Both the position numbers and the translations under genes were made by a program. From Nannochloris sp. 'desiccata' (taxonomy: Eukaryota; Chlorophyta; Trebouxiophyceae; Chlorellales; Chlorellaceae), in NCBI GenBank assembly GCA_019044685.2, contig JAGTXX020000003.1, forward strand, positions 806,001-870,000: a stretch of 64,000 nucleotides of DNA. The letters run 5' to 3'. Below are positions 22,034-33,040 of this stretch, piece by piece. Below the pieces are notes generated by a model. It did not search any database. It saw only the letters and a list, made by a program, of their open reading frames with translations, and was not told the DNA's origin. Each line of letters begins with the position of its first letter. The stretch's first letter is position 1.

Positions 22034-23025
22034 ATGGCTTCTCGCAGCACCGGGGCAAAAATTGCTCCCATTCACAAGAAGATCGACCACCGCGATGGTG
22101 ACAAGGGCTTAGGAAGCGGCAGAAGCGGTCTTAAGCGTCATAGCCGTCGTGATATGCCCAATGGAAGTTCTGCCTTGAGCCGCCCTGCCCTTCGTCGATT
22201 GGCCCGTCGTGCCGGTGTTAAGAGAATTAACGCTGGTATCTATGAAGAGGCCCCTGTCGCAATGCGTGCTTGGCTCGGGAAGATTATCGCTGACTCTGTT
22301 ACCTATACCGAGCATGCTCGCCGCATGACTGTGACTATCAATGATGTGCTTCTCTCTCTCAAGCGTAATGGAATGTAAGTGTTAACGCTGGCGTTAAGCT
22401 CCCTCTTTTCTTGCTATATATTGCTTTGGCATATTGATGATAATTTTAGCAACGGGTTATTGCTGTTTCCTTGCCGCTTCTACTCTCATCTGCTCATTGT
22501 TAACAGTTTAAACATTTGAATTTTTGCAGGACTCTTTATGGCTTTGCGATGAATGAAAAGCGCCGCAGATTGACTCGTCCTCTTCAGCGTCAGAATCTGG
22601 CCGCTGCCGCTGCCCGTATCTCTGCCCGTGCCGCGACTCGCGTCCAGCCCCGCACCCCCCGTGAGATCACCGCAGCCCCTCAGGCTGCTGCTCAGCTTGA
22701 ATTTACTGCCGCCCGCCCTAGCACCAGAAAAGAAATTATTACTACCACCACCACAACCCCACCTTCAGTCGTCCCTGCACGTGCCCAGGATATTCAAGTG
22801 GCTCTTGCTGCCTACCGTGATACTGAAATTGCCCGCAAGTCTCGCTCAGATGCTCCCGTCAACACTATCCTCGAATGGATTAACGGACATATGCTTGGCC
22901 GTAACAAGAGTGCATGCACCCACGGCGAGCTTGACATTGTTCTTGATGCTTTGGAAGAGCAGGATGCTGTTATGCTGACTAATGATGAAGGTTCTTGTCA
23001 ACGCACAGTCTGGTTTGTAGCGTAA
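22034..23025 (+). CDS. Divergent histone H4 with a ~160-residue C-terminal extension resembling an MCM winged helix
   Basis: Exons 22034-22374 and 22530-23025 join in phase 2 (155-base intron), 278 residues. Residues 24-119 are clearly H4: KGLG, LKRH, RPALRRLARRAGVKRI, IYEE, DSVTYTEHARRMTVTINDV, LKRNG, then TLYGF, which is where normal H4 ends. The frame continues as MNEKRRRLTRPLQ into a basic Ala/Pro/Thr linker (about 120-195) and a folded-looking region (196-278) ending DALEEQDAVMLTNDEGS...TVWFVA. That region has the helix-helix-beta-hairpin pattern of the MCM3-type C-terminal winged helix (inference). Changes from canonical H4: the tail is about 16 residues longer, the K12 and K20 equivalents are lost, K77R and K79M. 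The intron splits the codon before TLYGF. H4 is normally near-invariant and about 103 residues long. A nuclear DNA-binding role is expected; the function is unknown. Confidence 0.9.
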
Positions 23026-23464
23026 AAAATAATATTTCAAGAGAATATCAGAACCTCTTTCTTTCTACTTTCTAGAATTTCAGCTGTACTGAGTAATTGA
23101 CAAAAGAGAAAACGTATTTTATCGGTTTGTTTGTTATGTCACTTGACCTATTTTTCTTCCTTCTCCCAATCTTCTTCTTTTCTCGCACATTTATGTAAAA
23201 ATAATAACTGACGATATGGCTTTTCTCGACCAGGCAGGTGAAAATTCATCATTTATACGAGAAGCTTCTCAAGCTGTGCAGTGGCGGTTCATAAAGGGTT
23301 TACACAAGGGTACTGTAGGAAAGAGAAGCAAAATAGACAATAGCGACGAAAAGATGCTAGTAATACGCACACTTATTTTTATTGAAAAAAGAACTGGAAT
23401 ATGGCAAAAGAAGAAAACACTTAAATTTTAAATTTTCTTCACCGCTTTTTCTTCCCTTCTGAGT
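23026..23464. other. Intergenic, convergent 3' ends
   Basis: About 440 bases between the H4-fusion stop and the carbamoyl-phosphate synthase stop. TGTAA at 23194-23198 is a candidate poly(A) signal for the H4-fusion gene. A 71-codon Lys-rich frame at 23216-23431 has no recognisable content. Confidence 0.5.
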
Positions 23465-26400
23465 TTACTTGCGTTCAGAATAGAAATAATCTTGAAGAGG
23501 CACTTGTTCCAAGCCACCGTCTTCCTTCATCCCCCTCAACGCCTGTACAGTCGCCCTTGCACCAGCTACAGTCGTAATTAACGGCACTTTGGCAGCCAAC
23601 GCTAATCTGCGAAGATCTCTACCATCCCGGACATCAGCCTCATCACCAGCTGTAGTAATAAACATCATTTGAATCTCCCCATTCTTCAACATATCACCTG
23701 CATTAGGTCTTCCTTCCTGAATCTTCAACACACTCTGTACGTTAATTCCTTCTTTACGCAAAACAGCAGCGGTGTGGTAGGTTGCCAAAATTCCGTAACC
23801 GAGGTCCGATAATTCTTTAGCGATTGGCACAGCAGCGTCTTTATACTTATCCATCATGGAAATAAATACATTTCCTGACTCTGGGAGGCGTTGTCCAGCA
23901 GCAATAGCAGCCTTTGCATATGCCTTAGCAAAGGTCGTGTCTATTCCCATAACTTCACCAGTAGACCTCATTTCTGGACCCAGCAAAGTATCGGCGCCTT
24001 GGAATTTGTCAAAGGGCAATACAGCTTCTTTAACGGCCACGTGGTCCAATACAGGTTCTGTGGTGAAGTTGATTTCTTGAAGAGTACGGCCAGACATTAA
24101 TAAGGAAGCGTATTTGGCAAGAGGATGGCCGATTGCCTTGGCGACAAAAGGAACTGTACGTGAGGCACGAGGGTTTGCTTCAATAATGTACACTTGATTA
24201 TCCTGAACAGCGTATTGAATGTTGATGAGACCAACGACACCTAACGCACGTGCGATTTTAGGTGTCCAATCACGGATCGTTTCCAAGCAAGACTCGGAGA
24301 TGGTCTGAGGAGGGATGGAGCACGCAGAATCACCGGAATGAACACCAGCTTGTTCAATGTGTTGCATAATACCGCAGATAACCACATTTCCGTCTTTATC
24401 AGCTAAAGCATCGACATCAAGCTCATCAGCACGGTCAAGATATTTGTCTACAAGAACAGGGCGGTCAGGGTCTACCTCAACTGCAGTGTTGATATAGCGC
24501 TTGACGTCTGCTGAAGAATACACGATTTCCATGGCTCTGCCACCGAGAACAAAGGAAGGGCGGATCATAACAGGGTATCCTAATCCCTCAGCTACCTTCA
24601 AAGCACCAGCTTCGTCGATGGCAGTGCCACCAGGAGGCTGACGGATGTTTAATTTTGTAAGGAGAGCCATCCAGCGATCGCGATCTTCAGCTTCGTCGAT
24701 TGAATCAGGCTGAGTACCCCAAATCGTGACAAATCCGTCACCAGAAGCAGTGGGAGTAGGGTTTTCTTCAAGCCATTTGGCCAAAGGAGTTGCCAATTTC
24801 AAAGGAGTTTGACCACCAAATTGAACAATAATACCATCAGGTCGCTCTTTCTCAATAACATTAAGGACATCCTCTACTGTAAGAGGCTCGAAATAAAGAC
24901 GAGAAGATGTATCGTAATCGGTAGAGACAGTTTCAGGGTTGGAATTCATCATAATTGTCTCATACCCAGCATCCCGTAAAGAGAAGGAAGCATGGCAGCA
25001 GCAGTAATCGAATTCAATACCCTGTCCAATACGATTAGGACCTCCACCAAGAATGAGTACTTTCTTAGCGTTGCTAGCCTCGCATTCGCACTCACCATCG
25101 TAAGAAGAGTACATATAAGGGGTAGCGGCCTCGAACTCAGCAGCACAGGTATCCACTCTCTTCATTGAAGGAACAACCCCCTTGGCAACACGGGCAGCAC
25201 GGACAGCAAACTGATCTTTAATACCCAAAGATATAGCAATCTGATCATCGCTAAATCCGCGTTGTTTGAGCTCTTTGAAATCAACTTCAGTCAACTCTTC
25301 AAGTTTTTTAGTTTTCAACCAAACATCCACTTCGTGAAGCTCTCCCAGTTGAGATAAGAACCAAGGGTCAATTTTAGTGTACTCGTGGATCTCATCCTCA
25401 GTAACACCATCCTCAAAGGCTTGTTTGATCACCAACATGCGCTCAGGACCAGGCACACGCATATTATAAATAAGCTTATCTTGAGGCATGCGTTTCCACG
25501 AGCGTGGTAAAGCCCATCCATTGCAGCCAGTTTCTAAAGAGCGCATTGCCTTTTGGAACGATTCCTGGAAAGTACGGCCAATAGCCATAGCCTCACCAAC
25601 TGATTTCATTTGAGTGGTTAATACTGCAGAGGCACCAGGGAACTTTTCGAAAGCAAAACGAGGGATCTTCGTGACGACGTAATCAATAGAAGGCTCAAAA
25701 GAGGCAGGAGTTTTCAAAGTAATATCATTAGGAATCATATCCAAAGTGTTTCCACAGGCTAATTTAGCAGCCATCTTGGCAATAGGGAATCCAGTTGCCT
25801 TGGAGGCAAGGGCAGAGGAGCGGGAAACACGAGGATTCATTTCAATGATCACCATATCGCCATTTGCAGGGTTAATCGCCATTTGAACGTTAGAACCACC
25901 GCATTCGACACCCATCTCGCGAATAATATCCACAGAAGCATCACGTAAGCGTTGATACTCCTTATCAGTTAAGGTTTGGACAGGAGCAACAGTGATGGAA
26001 TCACCAGTGTGCACACCCATAGGGTCAACGTTCTCAATCGAGCAGATAATCACGACATTATCAGCTAAATCACGCATTACTTCCAATTCGAATTCTTTCC
26101 ATCCAAGCAAAGATTGTTCGATTTGGACCTGAGAGGTCATGGAGGCGGTCAAACCAGCATTGCAAATTTCGCGGAATTCGTCCATATTGTAGGCAATACC
26201 ACCTCCAGTACCACCTAAAGTGAACGCAGGGCGGATAATTAAAGGAAATTTACCAATAATATCGTGGGCTCTGATGCATTCTTCCATCGTGGTGGCAATT
26301 TCGGATTGCGCCATCCCCAAATTGAGTTTAACCATCGCTTGAGCAAAGAGATCGCGATCTTCTGCTTTGTTGATGGACTCGAGCTTGGCGCCAATGAGTT

Positions 26401-27320
26401 CAACGCCGTGTTTCTTCAAGATGCCTTGCTCGGAGAGAGCTTTTGCCAAGTTGAGGGCAGTTTGTCCACCCATAGTCGGCAAAATGGCGTCGGGCTTCTC
26501 CTTGACAATGATCTGTTCGACAAGCTCAGGGGTCATGGGACCAACGTAGGTGCGATCAGCAGTGGTAGGATCAGTCATAATGGTGGCAGGATTGGAGTTG
26601 ACAAGGATGATACGGTATCCTTCAGCCCTGTAAATCGAAAAAGAAAAAACAGTGAGCAACACCACCGCCCAATAAATTTGAAAATCTGATGGAGGAATTA
26701 TGAACGCGATGCAGGGAATCATCGGCAATTGGTGCTTTGTATGTACATCGTGACTCCTAATAATGCCATCAAACAGATAACCAGTGTTTTAAAATACCAG
26801 AGAAGGCAACAGGTTTGAATGATCACTTACTTGAGAGCTTTACAAGCCTGGGTGCCAGAATAATCAAATTCACATGCCTGCGCATTAACAATTAAATCAG
26901 AAGTATTAGTCCGAGTCGAAAAATCGGGATGTAGCAATCTCAGGGAAGCCCTAACCCCAGAATGCGAGGGTACCCTACTAGGGTCTGCTAGGGCTCGCGG
27001 AATAAATCGCAGCAGAGCTTGCCCCATTCTCGGCATCTTACCTGACCAATAACGATAGGACCAGCACCTAGAATCATGATTGTCTTCAAGTCTGTGCGCT
27101 TGGGAATACGCTCAATAGCAGTAGCCCATGCTGTAAATGGCTCAGAGGTAGGTTTCTCAGGAGCTGCAATGGCATGAACACGGATTGATGTGCGCCTGGA
27201 GAGACCCTTTGCGCACGTAAATCGCTTCAAGCCTAATGCTGCTAAGGGCAAGCGATTTTGAGAATTTGATTGCAAGCAAGGCCTGCTGGAGCCCAGCAGA
27301 AGGGCGCCTTGGGAGGCCAT
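23465..27320 (-). CDS. carB: Carbamoyl-phosphate synthase large subunit, plastid type
   Basis: Exons 27320-27042, 26877-26831 and 26627-23465 join with consistent phases (introns 164 and 203 bases), 1162 residues. After a Ser/Arg-rich transit-like leader of about 65 residues come two homologous ATP-grasp halves: [20 protein letters not shown]...[12 protein letters not shown] in the first and [20 protein letters not shown]...[12 protein letters not shown] in the second. A C-terminal methylglyoxal-synthase-like allosteric domain follows ([20 protein letters not shown]). The enzyme makes carbamoyl phosphate from bicarbonate, ATP and glutamine-derived ammonia for pyrimidines and arginine. The glutaminase subunit must be encoded elsewhere. 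Length and order match plant CarB. The start codon is 191 bases from the divergent diphthine synthase start. Confidence 0.97.
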
Positions 27321-27511
27321 GATATTCTAGTTTTATAGAATTATGCTCGATTCATCTTGGTGTTGGAGAATTTAACCTAGCACCTCAGCCGCTAACCTCC
27401 TCATTTCGGCCGCGCCCAATGATGGCCGGCTGGTGCGCTAAATTCTGCGTCTTAGAACATGCATGCATATTTAAAACTTGATACATTGTTAAATCGCATT
27501 GATAAGTACCC
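27321..27511. promoter_or_regulatory. Putative bidirectional promoter, carB and DPH5
   Basis: Only 191 bases separate two divergent start codons (27320 minus, 27512 plus), so both core promoters must lie here or overlap. No clear TATA box is seen. Confidence 0.5.
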
Positions 27512-28762
27512 ATGGTGCTCCATATCATCGGCTTAGGCCTTGCTGATGAAAAGGACATCACTGTCAAGTAAGTAATCGGTTGGTGAAAGTTTTTGTATCT
27601 TCAATTGATGGAGCGATGTTTGCTATGTTTCGATACTGTATAGTGTATTCATATAGAATTAATGCTCACATTGATCCAATTGATCCGTCCATTCATTTAA
27701 CTATATTCAAATAATTTGCAGAGGCCTCGAGGCGGTTAAGGGTTCACAGAGGGTCTACTTGGAAGCATATACCTCTTTGCTGCTCGTCCCCAAAAATAAG
27801 TTGGTAAGATTATTAGTTTTACTGTTCAAAGTAACGCTGTGCATGGATTAATCTTGGTGGTTACCCTGGAGCAAGCAAAAGAAAACCCTCTGCCTGCGAG
27901 GACAGATTTTTGTCAGTACCACTTTGAATTATTTTTCTTACTGCCACGCTTTGATGTATTGTAGGAGGAGTTCTATGGCAAGCCTGTTATTGTAGCAGAC
28001 AGAGAAATGGTTGAAATGGTACGCATAATTAAACTTTATGAACTTATTAGGCCTTGGTCTTGAAATCACAATCACACTAAATCATCTTTCGATCCTTCTT
28101 CTCACCACATTCTTCTTCCTCTGAAACAAAATAATTAGGAAGCTGATGCTATTTTGGAAGGTGCAGAAACAATAGACGTCGCTTTCCTCGTCGTTGGCGA
28201 TCCATTCGGCGCCACTACTCACACCGACCTGGAACTCCGAGCACGGCAACGAGGCATCCCAGTTCACGTGGTCCACAACGCGTCCATAATGAATGCAGTA
28301 GGCGCAGCAGGGCTGCAATTGTATCGGTACGGAGAAGCCATTTCAATCGTATTCTTTACAGAAACGTGGCGTCCGGATAGCTTTTATGATAAAATTTTAT
28401 CCAACCGACGTATGGGCCTCCACACGCTCTGTTTATTAGATATAAAAGTCAAAGAACCGTCCTTAGAAAGTCTAGCGCGTGGTAGAAAAGTGTACGAACC
28501 GCCGAGGTTTATGTCTATAGCCACAGCTGTGGAGCAATTACTGGAAATTGAACAGAATAGAAAGGAGAATGCATATGATGAAGATACAATGTGTGTCGGT
28601 GTAGCCAGAGTAGGGTCTGAGTCTCAGAAGATTGTTGCTGGCCCCATGAAGAGTTTGCTCGATGTCGATTTTGGAGCTCCGTTGCACTCTTTAATTATTG
28701 CGGGTGATACGCACTCTATTGAAGATGAGATATTGGAATTGTATAAAGTGAAAGCGACTTAA
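27512..28762 (+). CDS. DPH5: Diphthine methyl ester synthase
   Basis: Four exons, 27512-27567, 27722-27803, 27965-28018 and 28139-28762, give 271 residues with all phases consistent (introns 154, 161, 120). The N-terminus [20 protein letters not shown], then [38 protein letters not shown], and the [20 protein letters not shown] and [14 protein letters not shown] segments are the class III methyltransferase signature of DPH5. It uses SAM to methylate the modified histidine of elongation factor 2 during diphthamide synthesis in the cytosol. The family has about 285 residues. A TGTAA signal at 28841 lies 80 bases past the stop. Confidence 0.96.
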
Positions 28763-29033
28763 AGAAAGTGCAAGAAGACCGAGACGGTGATTTAATCTAT
28801 CGATACCATTTGTTGTTTTGTTTTATTACATGGTATAAAGTGTAATTTGGACTGAGACGAGGTTTACCAATAGTTTGTAATTACCGATTTAGTCATTAAG
28901 CAGCTCAAATCTTATTAAAGTAGGATAAGAGAAGTTCAATTTCCATCAAGGAAGATAATAATTTCAATAAAGTTCGAAATATTTTACTTTTTCATCTGAC
29001 AGTGCTTAAATTAACTGGACAGTACTTCGTAAT

Positions 29034-30282
29034 TTAGAATCCAGCAGCCATGATGAGTGCAGCAGCAGCAACACCGGCAACGTGAGCAACACGGGAAGCG
29101 CTGGAAGGAGCAGGAGCAGGGCTGGGTGAAGCACCAGGTTCAGCAGCGGCAGCCTTCTTTGCCTTTCCTTCATCAGACATGGTCTCAGCAGGGCAGGAAA
29201 GGACATAATCAGTAGGCTGCACACTGCCACCGCAGCCAATCTCATGATAGGAATTATCCTGGCTATCGCGAATGATAGTATAGTAGCAAGAACCGTCCTC
29301 TTCAACCATCCTAGGATAAATGGTCAGCGGTTCCGTAATATTTACACTTTCCACAGACCAACCTTCCGGGAAGACGGCGTTTGAGGCAGCCTCTTTCAAC
29401 GACTCGGTTGTGTTACTACCAGAAGCGTGCATGATGTACGTATTAGACCATTCGTCGGTAAGTACGTAGATCGAATCAGATGTCCAGGTCATATTTTGGC
29501 ATTTGGAAATAACGGAGACAAGGACGTTGCCCTCGGGAGCAGGGCCAAGAGCGACAGCGGTAGATGAATCTGGGTAGTAGGAAGCGCATTTGTTGTCAGC
29601 CAATTCACCCCAGGTGGTGTCGTCGAGTTCAGGGATAGCTACGTTGGTGATACACTCGCCAGGAGCGCAGTCGAAGGATTCATTAGGGGATTTGAAGAAG
29701 CAGTTGGAAGAGAACTGGAGATTTCTGGGAGTGTTCAAACTGTAGGCGCCTACTTGTGGCGGATACGTAATAAATTGATCATAGGTCATCTTATTATCGC
29801 CGCTGGCAGCGGAAATCATGCTGGTTTGCAGGTTTTGGACCTCGAGTGCTTGGGATTCACCTTCTTCCTCGTTGTTGCAGGCAAGTCCAGGTGCAGAGAT
29901 GTAGTTACCGCATAACTCAGATTCTACAGTAGGAATAAGGAATTTTCAGTTTGTAATTGTAGTTGGAGGGGCAGAAGCAAGGAAACTTAAATTCTGCGAA
30001 CAAATTTGCTGACAGCTGCAGAATCGTGCTGTGGATGATGTCGGAAGATTTAGACCAGTTTCTTTTAGCCCACAGAAACCAGAACGCTGCTTGTGAAACA
30101 CTGAAGCTTATCCAAAAGAGCGGTGTTTTGCAGGTAGTACTTTTCTAACACTGGCAGACAACTGGCAAATTTTGCAATCTTGATAAATTACCTGCGAGAG
30201 AAGCAACAGCAGCTGCTGCACTAGGGGCTGCCAAGGCTTGGCCACTAAGGCAGATGACGAGGATGGCCACGATAAACTTCAT
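29034..30282 (-). CDS. Secreted, probably GPI-anchored glycoprotein of unknown function
   Basis: Exons 30282-30192 and 29923-29034 join in phase 1 (268-base intron), 326 residues. A signal peptide (MKFIVAILVICLSGQALA) is followed by a Cys-containing ectodomain with several N-glycosylation sequons (NES, NMT, NTT, NIT). After a Lys/Ala and Pro/Ser-rich linker (AEPGASPSPAPAP) the protein ends in a hydrophobic tail (HVAGVAAAALIMAAGF) preceded by small residues, the pattern of a GPI-attachment signal. About nine cysteines suggest disulfides. I do not recognise the ectodomain; cell-wall or surface roles are possible. Confidence 0.75.
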
Positions 30283-30994
30283 GATGATAAATTTAATGTA
30301 GATAATGGGTGGGAGAGCCGGATAAAAACATGCAGGTAACGCCAAACTGTCGCCAAACTATCGCGTAATCCAACCAACCTACTAGGCTAGTAAGGGTCTA
30401 GGGGTTGAGGGTTAAAAAGCGCCAAAAAAGGCTTGAAACTAAAAGTGCAAAATTAAGTAGCGAGTGAACTGCACCATGCCGGCCAACTGAATTGCACCGT
30501 AAGGAATGACGGACCGTAAATAGCGGAGTCTACATCGGTAGTTGAAATAAAAATATTGCCGCCGCCAATTTTGCGTGCGGTGCTGTTGCCGCAGCTTAGA
30601 AATTTCATGGTCTGATTAAATTTGTACTGCACAGACAGAATAAATGTTGCACAATGATGGTGGAGACAGCACTCATAGAAAGATGCAGAAGAAGAATCTC
30701 TGGGTAATTTTGTAGTTTTGTCTGGGCCGCCTTGTTGTTGTGGGTTGTGGGGGGGGGGGAGCGAGCGGGCGTGGCACATTTTTTGTAGCAAAAGTGGAGC
30801 ATAAAATTGGCAATGCCACACGCTCTCAAAATTATACAAAATATTCAAAATAAATTCTACTCCATCTTCTACCGCAGAAACTTCCCGAAGAATTTACATT
30901 GATAAGTATTAAAATAAAATCCATCAATTCGAATCTCTCAAGCTTTACAAACGCAATTTTACCTCGCCCTTGCGCACATAAACAATAAGAAAAA
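30283..30994. other. Divergent intergenic region, secreted-protein gene and SLU7
   Basis: About 710 bases. It includes a run of 11 G at 30749-30759. Frames on the minus strand within it show no domain and look accidental. Confidence 0.45.
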
Positions 30995-32875
30995 ATGGCT
31001 TCAGCAGGCGGCAAAATGCTAAGCGCTGAAGAGCGTAGACGGCAAAAAGAACTTGAGGAAGCCCGTAAGGCTGGATTAGCCGCTCCAGAAGTAGATGAAG
31101 AGGGAAATGCTATCAACCCCCATATCCCTCAGTTCATGGCTTCTGCGCCATGGTACCTGAACAATGACCACCCTTCCCTAAAGCATCAGCGTAATTGGAA
31201 AGGGGGCCCTCAAGGCGACGACAAGGGATGGTATGATCGTGGGGCCAAAGTTTTCCAAGCTACGAAATACCGTAAAGGAGCTTGTGAAAATTGTGGTTCC
31301 ATGTCACACAAAACCAAGGATTGCATGGAACGACCACGGTCAAAGGGCGCTAAATACACAAATAAAAATATCGCCGCCGATGAGAAAGTGCAAGATGTGA
31401 ATATGGTTTCTTTCGATGCAAAGCGGGATCGATGGAATGGATACAGCGCTGATGAATGGACTAAACAAGCAGAAAATTTCGATAAAATGGCTGAAATGAG
31501 GGCAGAAGTCCGTCGTAAAGAGCTTCTAGAACAGAAATTCAAAAATGGTAGTGATGGTGGTGATGACGTGGACAACGCCGCCGTCGCCGCAGAAGCTGCT
31601 GCTGAAGCTGCAGCAGCAGCAGGTAATGAGGATAAAATTTTAGAGGATGGTGTAGAAGAAGAAGATAAGGTTGTGGAAGAAGAAGAATCTGGTTTTGCTA
31701 AAATAGAAAAACGTGTTCGAGCAAGCGGCGCTGCTACAGGGACTGTCCGAAATCTCCGCATCCGAGAAGACACAGCTAAATATCTTTTAAATCTAGATGT
31801 AGAATCAGCTCATTACGATCCGAAATCTCGATCTATGCGCGAAGACCCAAATCCGGAGAAAGATCCCTCAGAAAAGACCTTTGCAGGTGATAATTTCATT
31901 CGACAAACGGGTGGCCACAGTGACAGCTTCAAAACTCTGAACTTATTTTCCATCACTGCATACGAAAAGGGTCAAGATACACATCTCCAGGCAACCCCCT
32001 CGCAAGCGGAAGCTGCGTATAAGGCATTCCAAATGAAGAAAGCATCCCTCCAGGGTCAATCGAAATCAACTTTACTAGATAAATATGGCTCAGCAGCCTC
32101 AGCCCCAACAGAAGACATCTTGGCTCTACGGGGCACTGAAGCCTATGTAGAGTACGACGCTGCGGGGAGAGTGATTCGTGGACAAGAAGTGAAAGCTTGT
32201 AGTAGATACGAAGAAGACGTCCACCCTGGAAATCATACTTCTGTGTGGGGTTCTTGGTGGAAAGAAGGAACATGGGGATACGCGTGCTGTCACCAAACTG
32301 TTAAAAATGCATACTGTACTGGGGTTGCAGGGCAAGGAGCAGCTGAAGACACCGCTGCAGCGTTACAGAAGAACATGATCGCGTATGCTGAGAAAAAAGC
32401 CAAGCAAGCAGCCGCTGACGAGGGCGACGAAGAAGAAAGCGAGGACGACCAAGAGGACAACGGCAGAGGGATGGACGGGAAGAAAAAAAGCAAAAAGAGG
32501 TTGGAAGGTGTCAAGCCTGGAAATGCTGCTGGAGTTTGGGGAAGTGAAGCTGATAAAGAAGACATCCAGCTTGACCAAAATAAATTAAGAGAAGCTATAA
32601 AGCGTGCAGAGAAAGCAGCAAGGGCAGAAGAAGAAGAGGGACTGGAAGGCGGTGGCGGCGGTGGTGCTGGCGGTGATGACAGGAAACGAGGATATAATTC
32701 TCTAAATGAAGATTACAACGTGAGTGCAGAGGATATGGAGGCATATAGAATGAAGAAATCACGTGGCGATGATCCGCTAGCTGCAATTGAAGCTGCGAAA
32801 GCTGCGCAGAAGGAGAAGTCTGCGGGTAAATATGGCGGCGGTGGCGGCAGCGGAGATAACTATGATTTTGTGTAG
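30995..32875 (+). CDS. SLU7: Pre-mRNA splicing factor SLU7
   Basis: A single-exon 626-codon frame. The N-terminus (LSAEERRRQKELEEARKAG; NPHIPQFMASAPWYL) and the CCHC zinc knuckle CENCGSMSHKTKDC (Cys97, Cys100, His105, Cys110) are diagnostic, followed by DEKVQDVNMVSFDAKRDRWN and IREDTAKYLLNLDVESAHYDPKSRSMR-type sequence. The later NHTSVWGSWWKEGTWGYACC segment is also family-typical. SLU7 acts in the second catalytic step of splicing, helping 3' splice-site choice. Acidic and Ala-rich low-complexity inserts lengthen the middle. A TGTAA signal lies at 32915. It is convergent with the WD-protein gene, 165 bases apart. Confidence 0.97.
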   Translation: MASAGGKMLSAEERRRQKELEEARKAGLAAPEVDEEGNAINPHIPQFMASAPWYLNNDHPSLKHQRNWKGGPQGDDKGWYDRGAKVFQATKYRKGACENCGSMSHKTKDCMERPRSKGAKYTNKNIAADEKVQDVNMVSFDAKRDRWNGYSADEWTKQAENFDKMAEMRAEVRRKELLEQKFKNGSDGGDDVDNAAVAAEAAAEAAAAAGNEDKILEDGVEEEDKVVEEEESGFAKIEKRVRASGAATGTVRNLRIREDTAKYLLNLDVESAHYDPKSRSMREDPNPEKDPSEKTFAGDNFIRQTGGHSDSFKTLNLFSITAYEKGQDTHLQATPSQAEAAYKAFQMKKASLQGQSKSTLLDKYGSAASAPTEDILALRGTEAYVEYDAAGRVIRGQEVKACSRYEEDVHPGNHTSVWGSWWKEGTWGYACCHQTVKNAYCTGVAGQGAAEDTAAALQKNMIAYAEKKAKQAAADEGDEEESEDDQEDNGRGMDGKKKSKKRLEGVKPGNAAGVWGSEADKEDIQLDQNKLREAIKRAEKAARAEEEEGLEGGGGGGAGGDDRKRGYNSLNEDYNVSAEDMEAYRMKKSRGDDPLAAIEAAKAAQKEKSAGKYGGGGGSGDNYDFV

Positions 32876-33040
32876 ATAAAACTAAAAATTAAGTTCACAT
32901 CACGGTTTATGGTTTGTAATCAACACGAGGTGTATATTATTTATTCTCACTAATACACAGAGCGCCCATTAAAGTAATAAAAATAATAAATAAGCAGTAA
33001 GTTAGATGAAACACAATCTTGTTTCCCTCCCTCTGATTCT

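Noticed and set aside
23216..23431. 71-codon plus-strand frame between H4-fusion and carB
   Set aside because: No family resemblance; sits in two convergent 3' UTRs and overlaps the H4-fusion poly(A) zone.
30453..30848. Minus-strand frames in the SLU7 upstream region
   Set aside because: Low-information sequence, no domain and no consistent splice partners.
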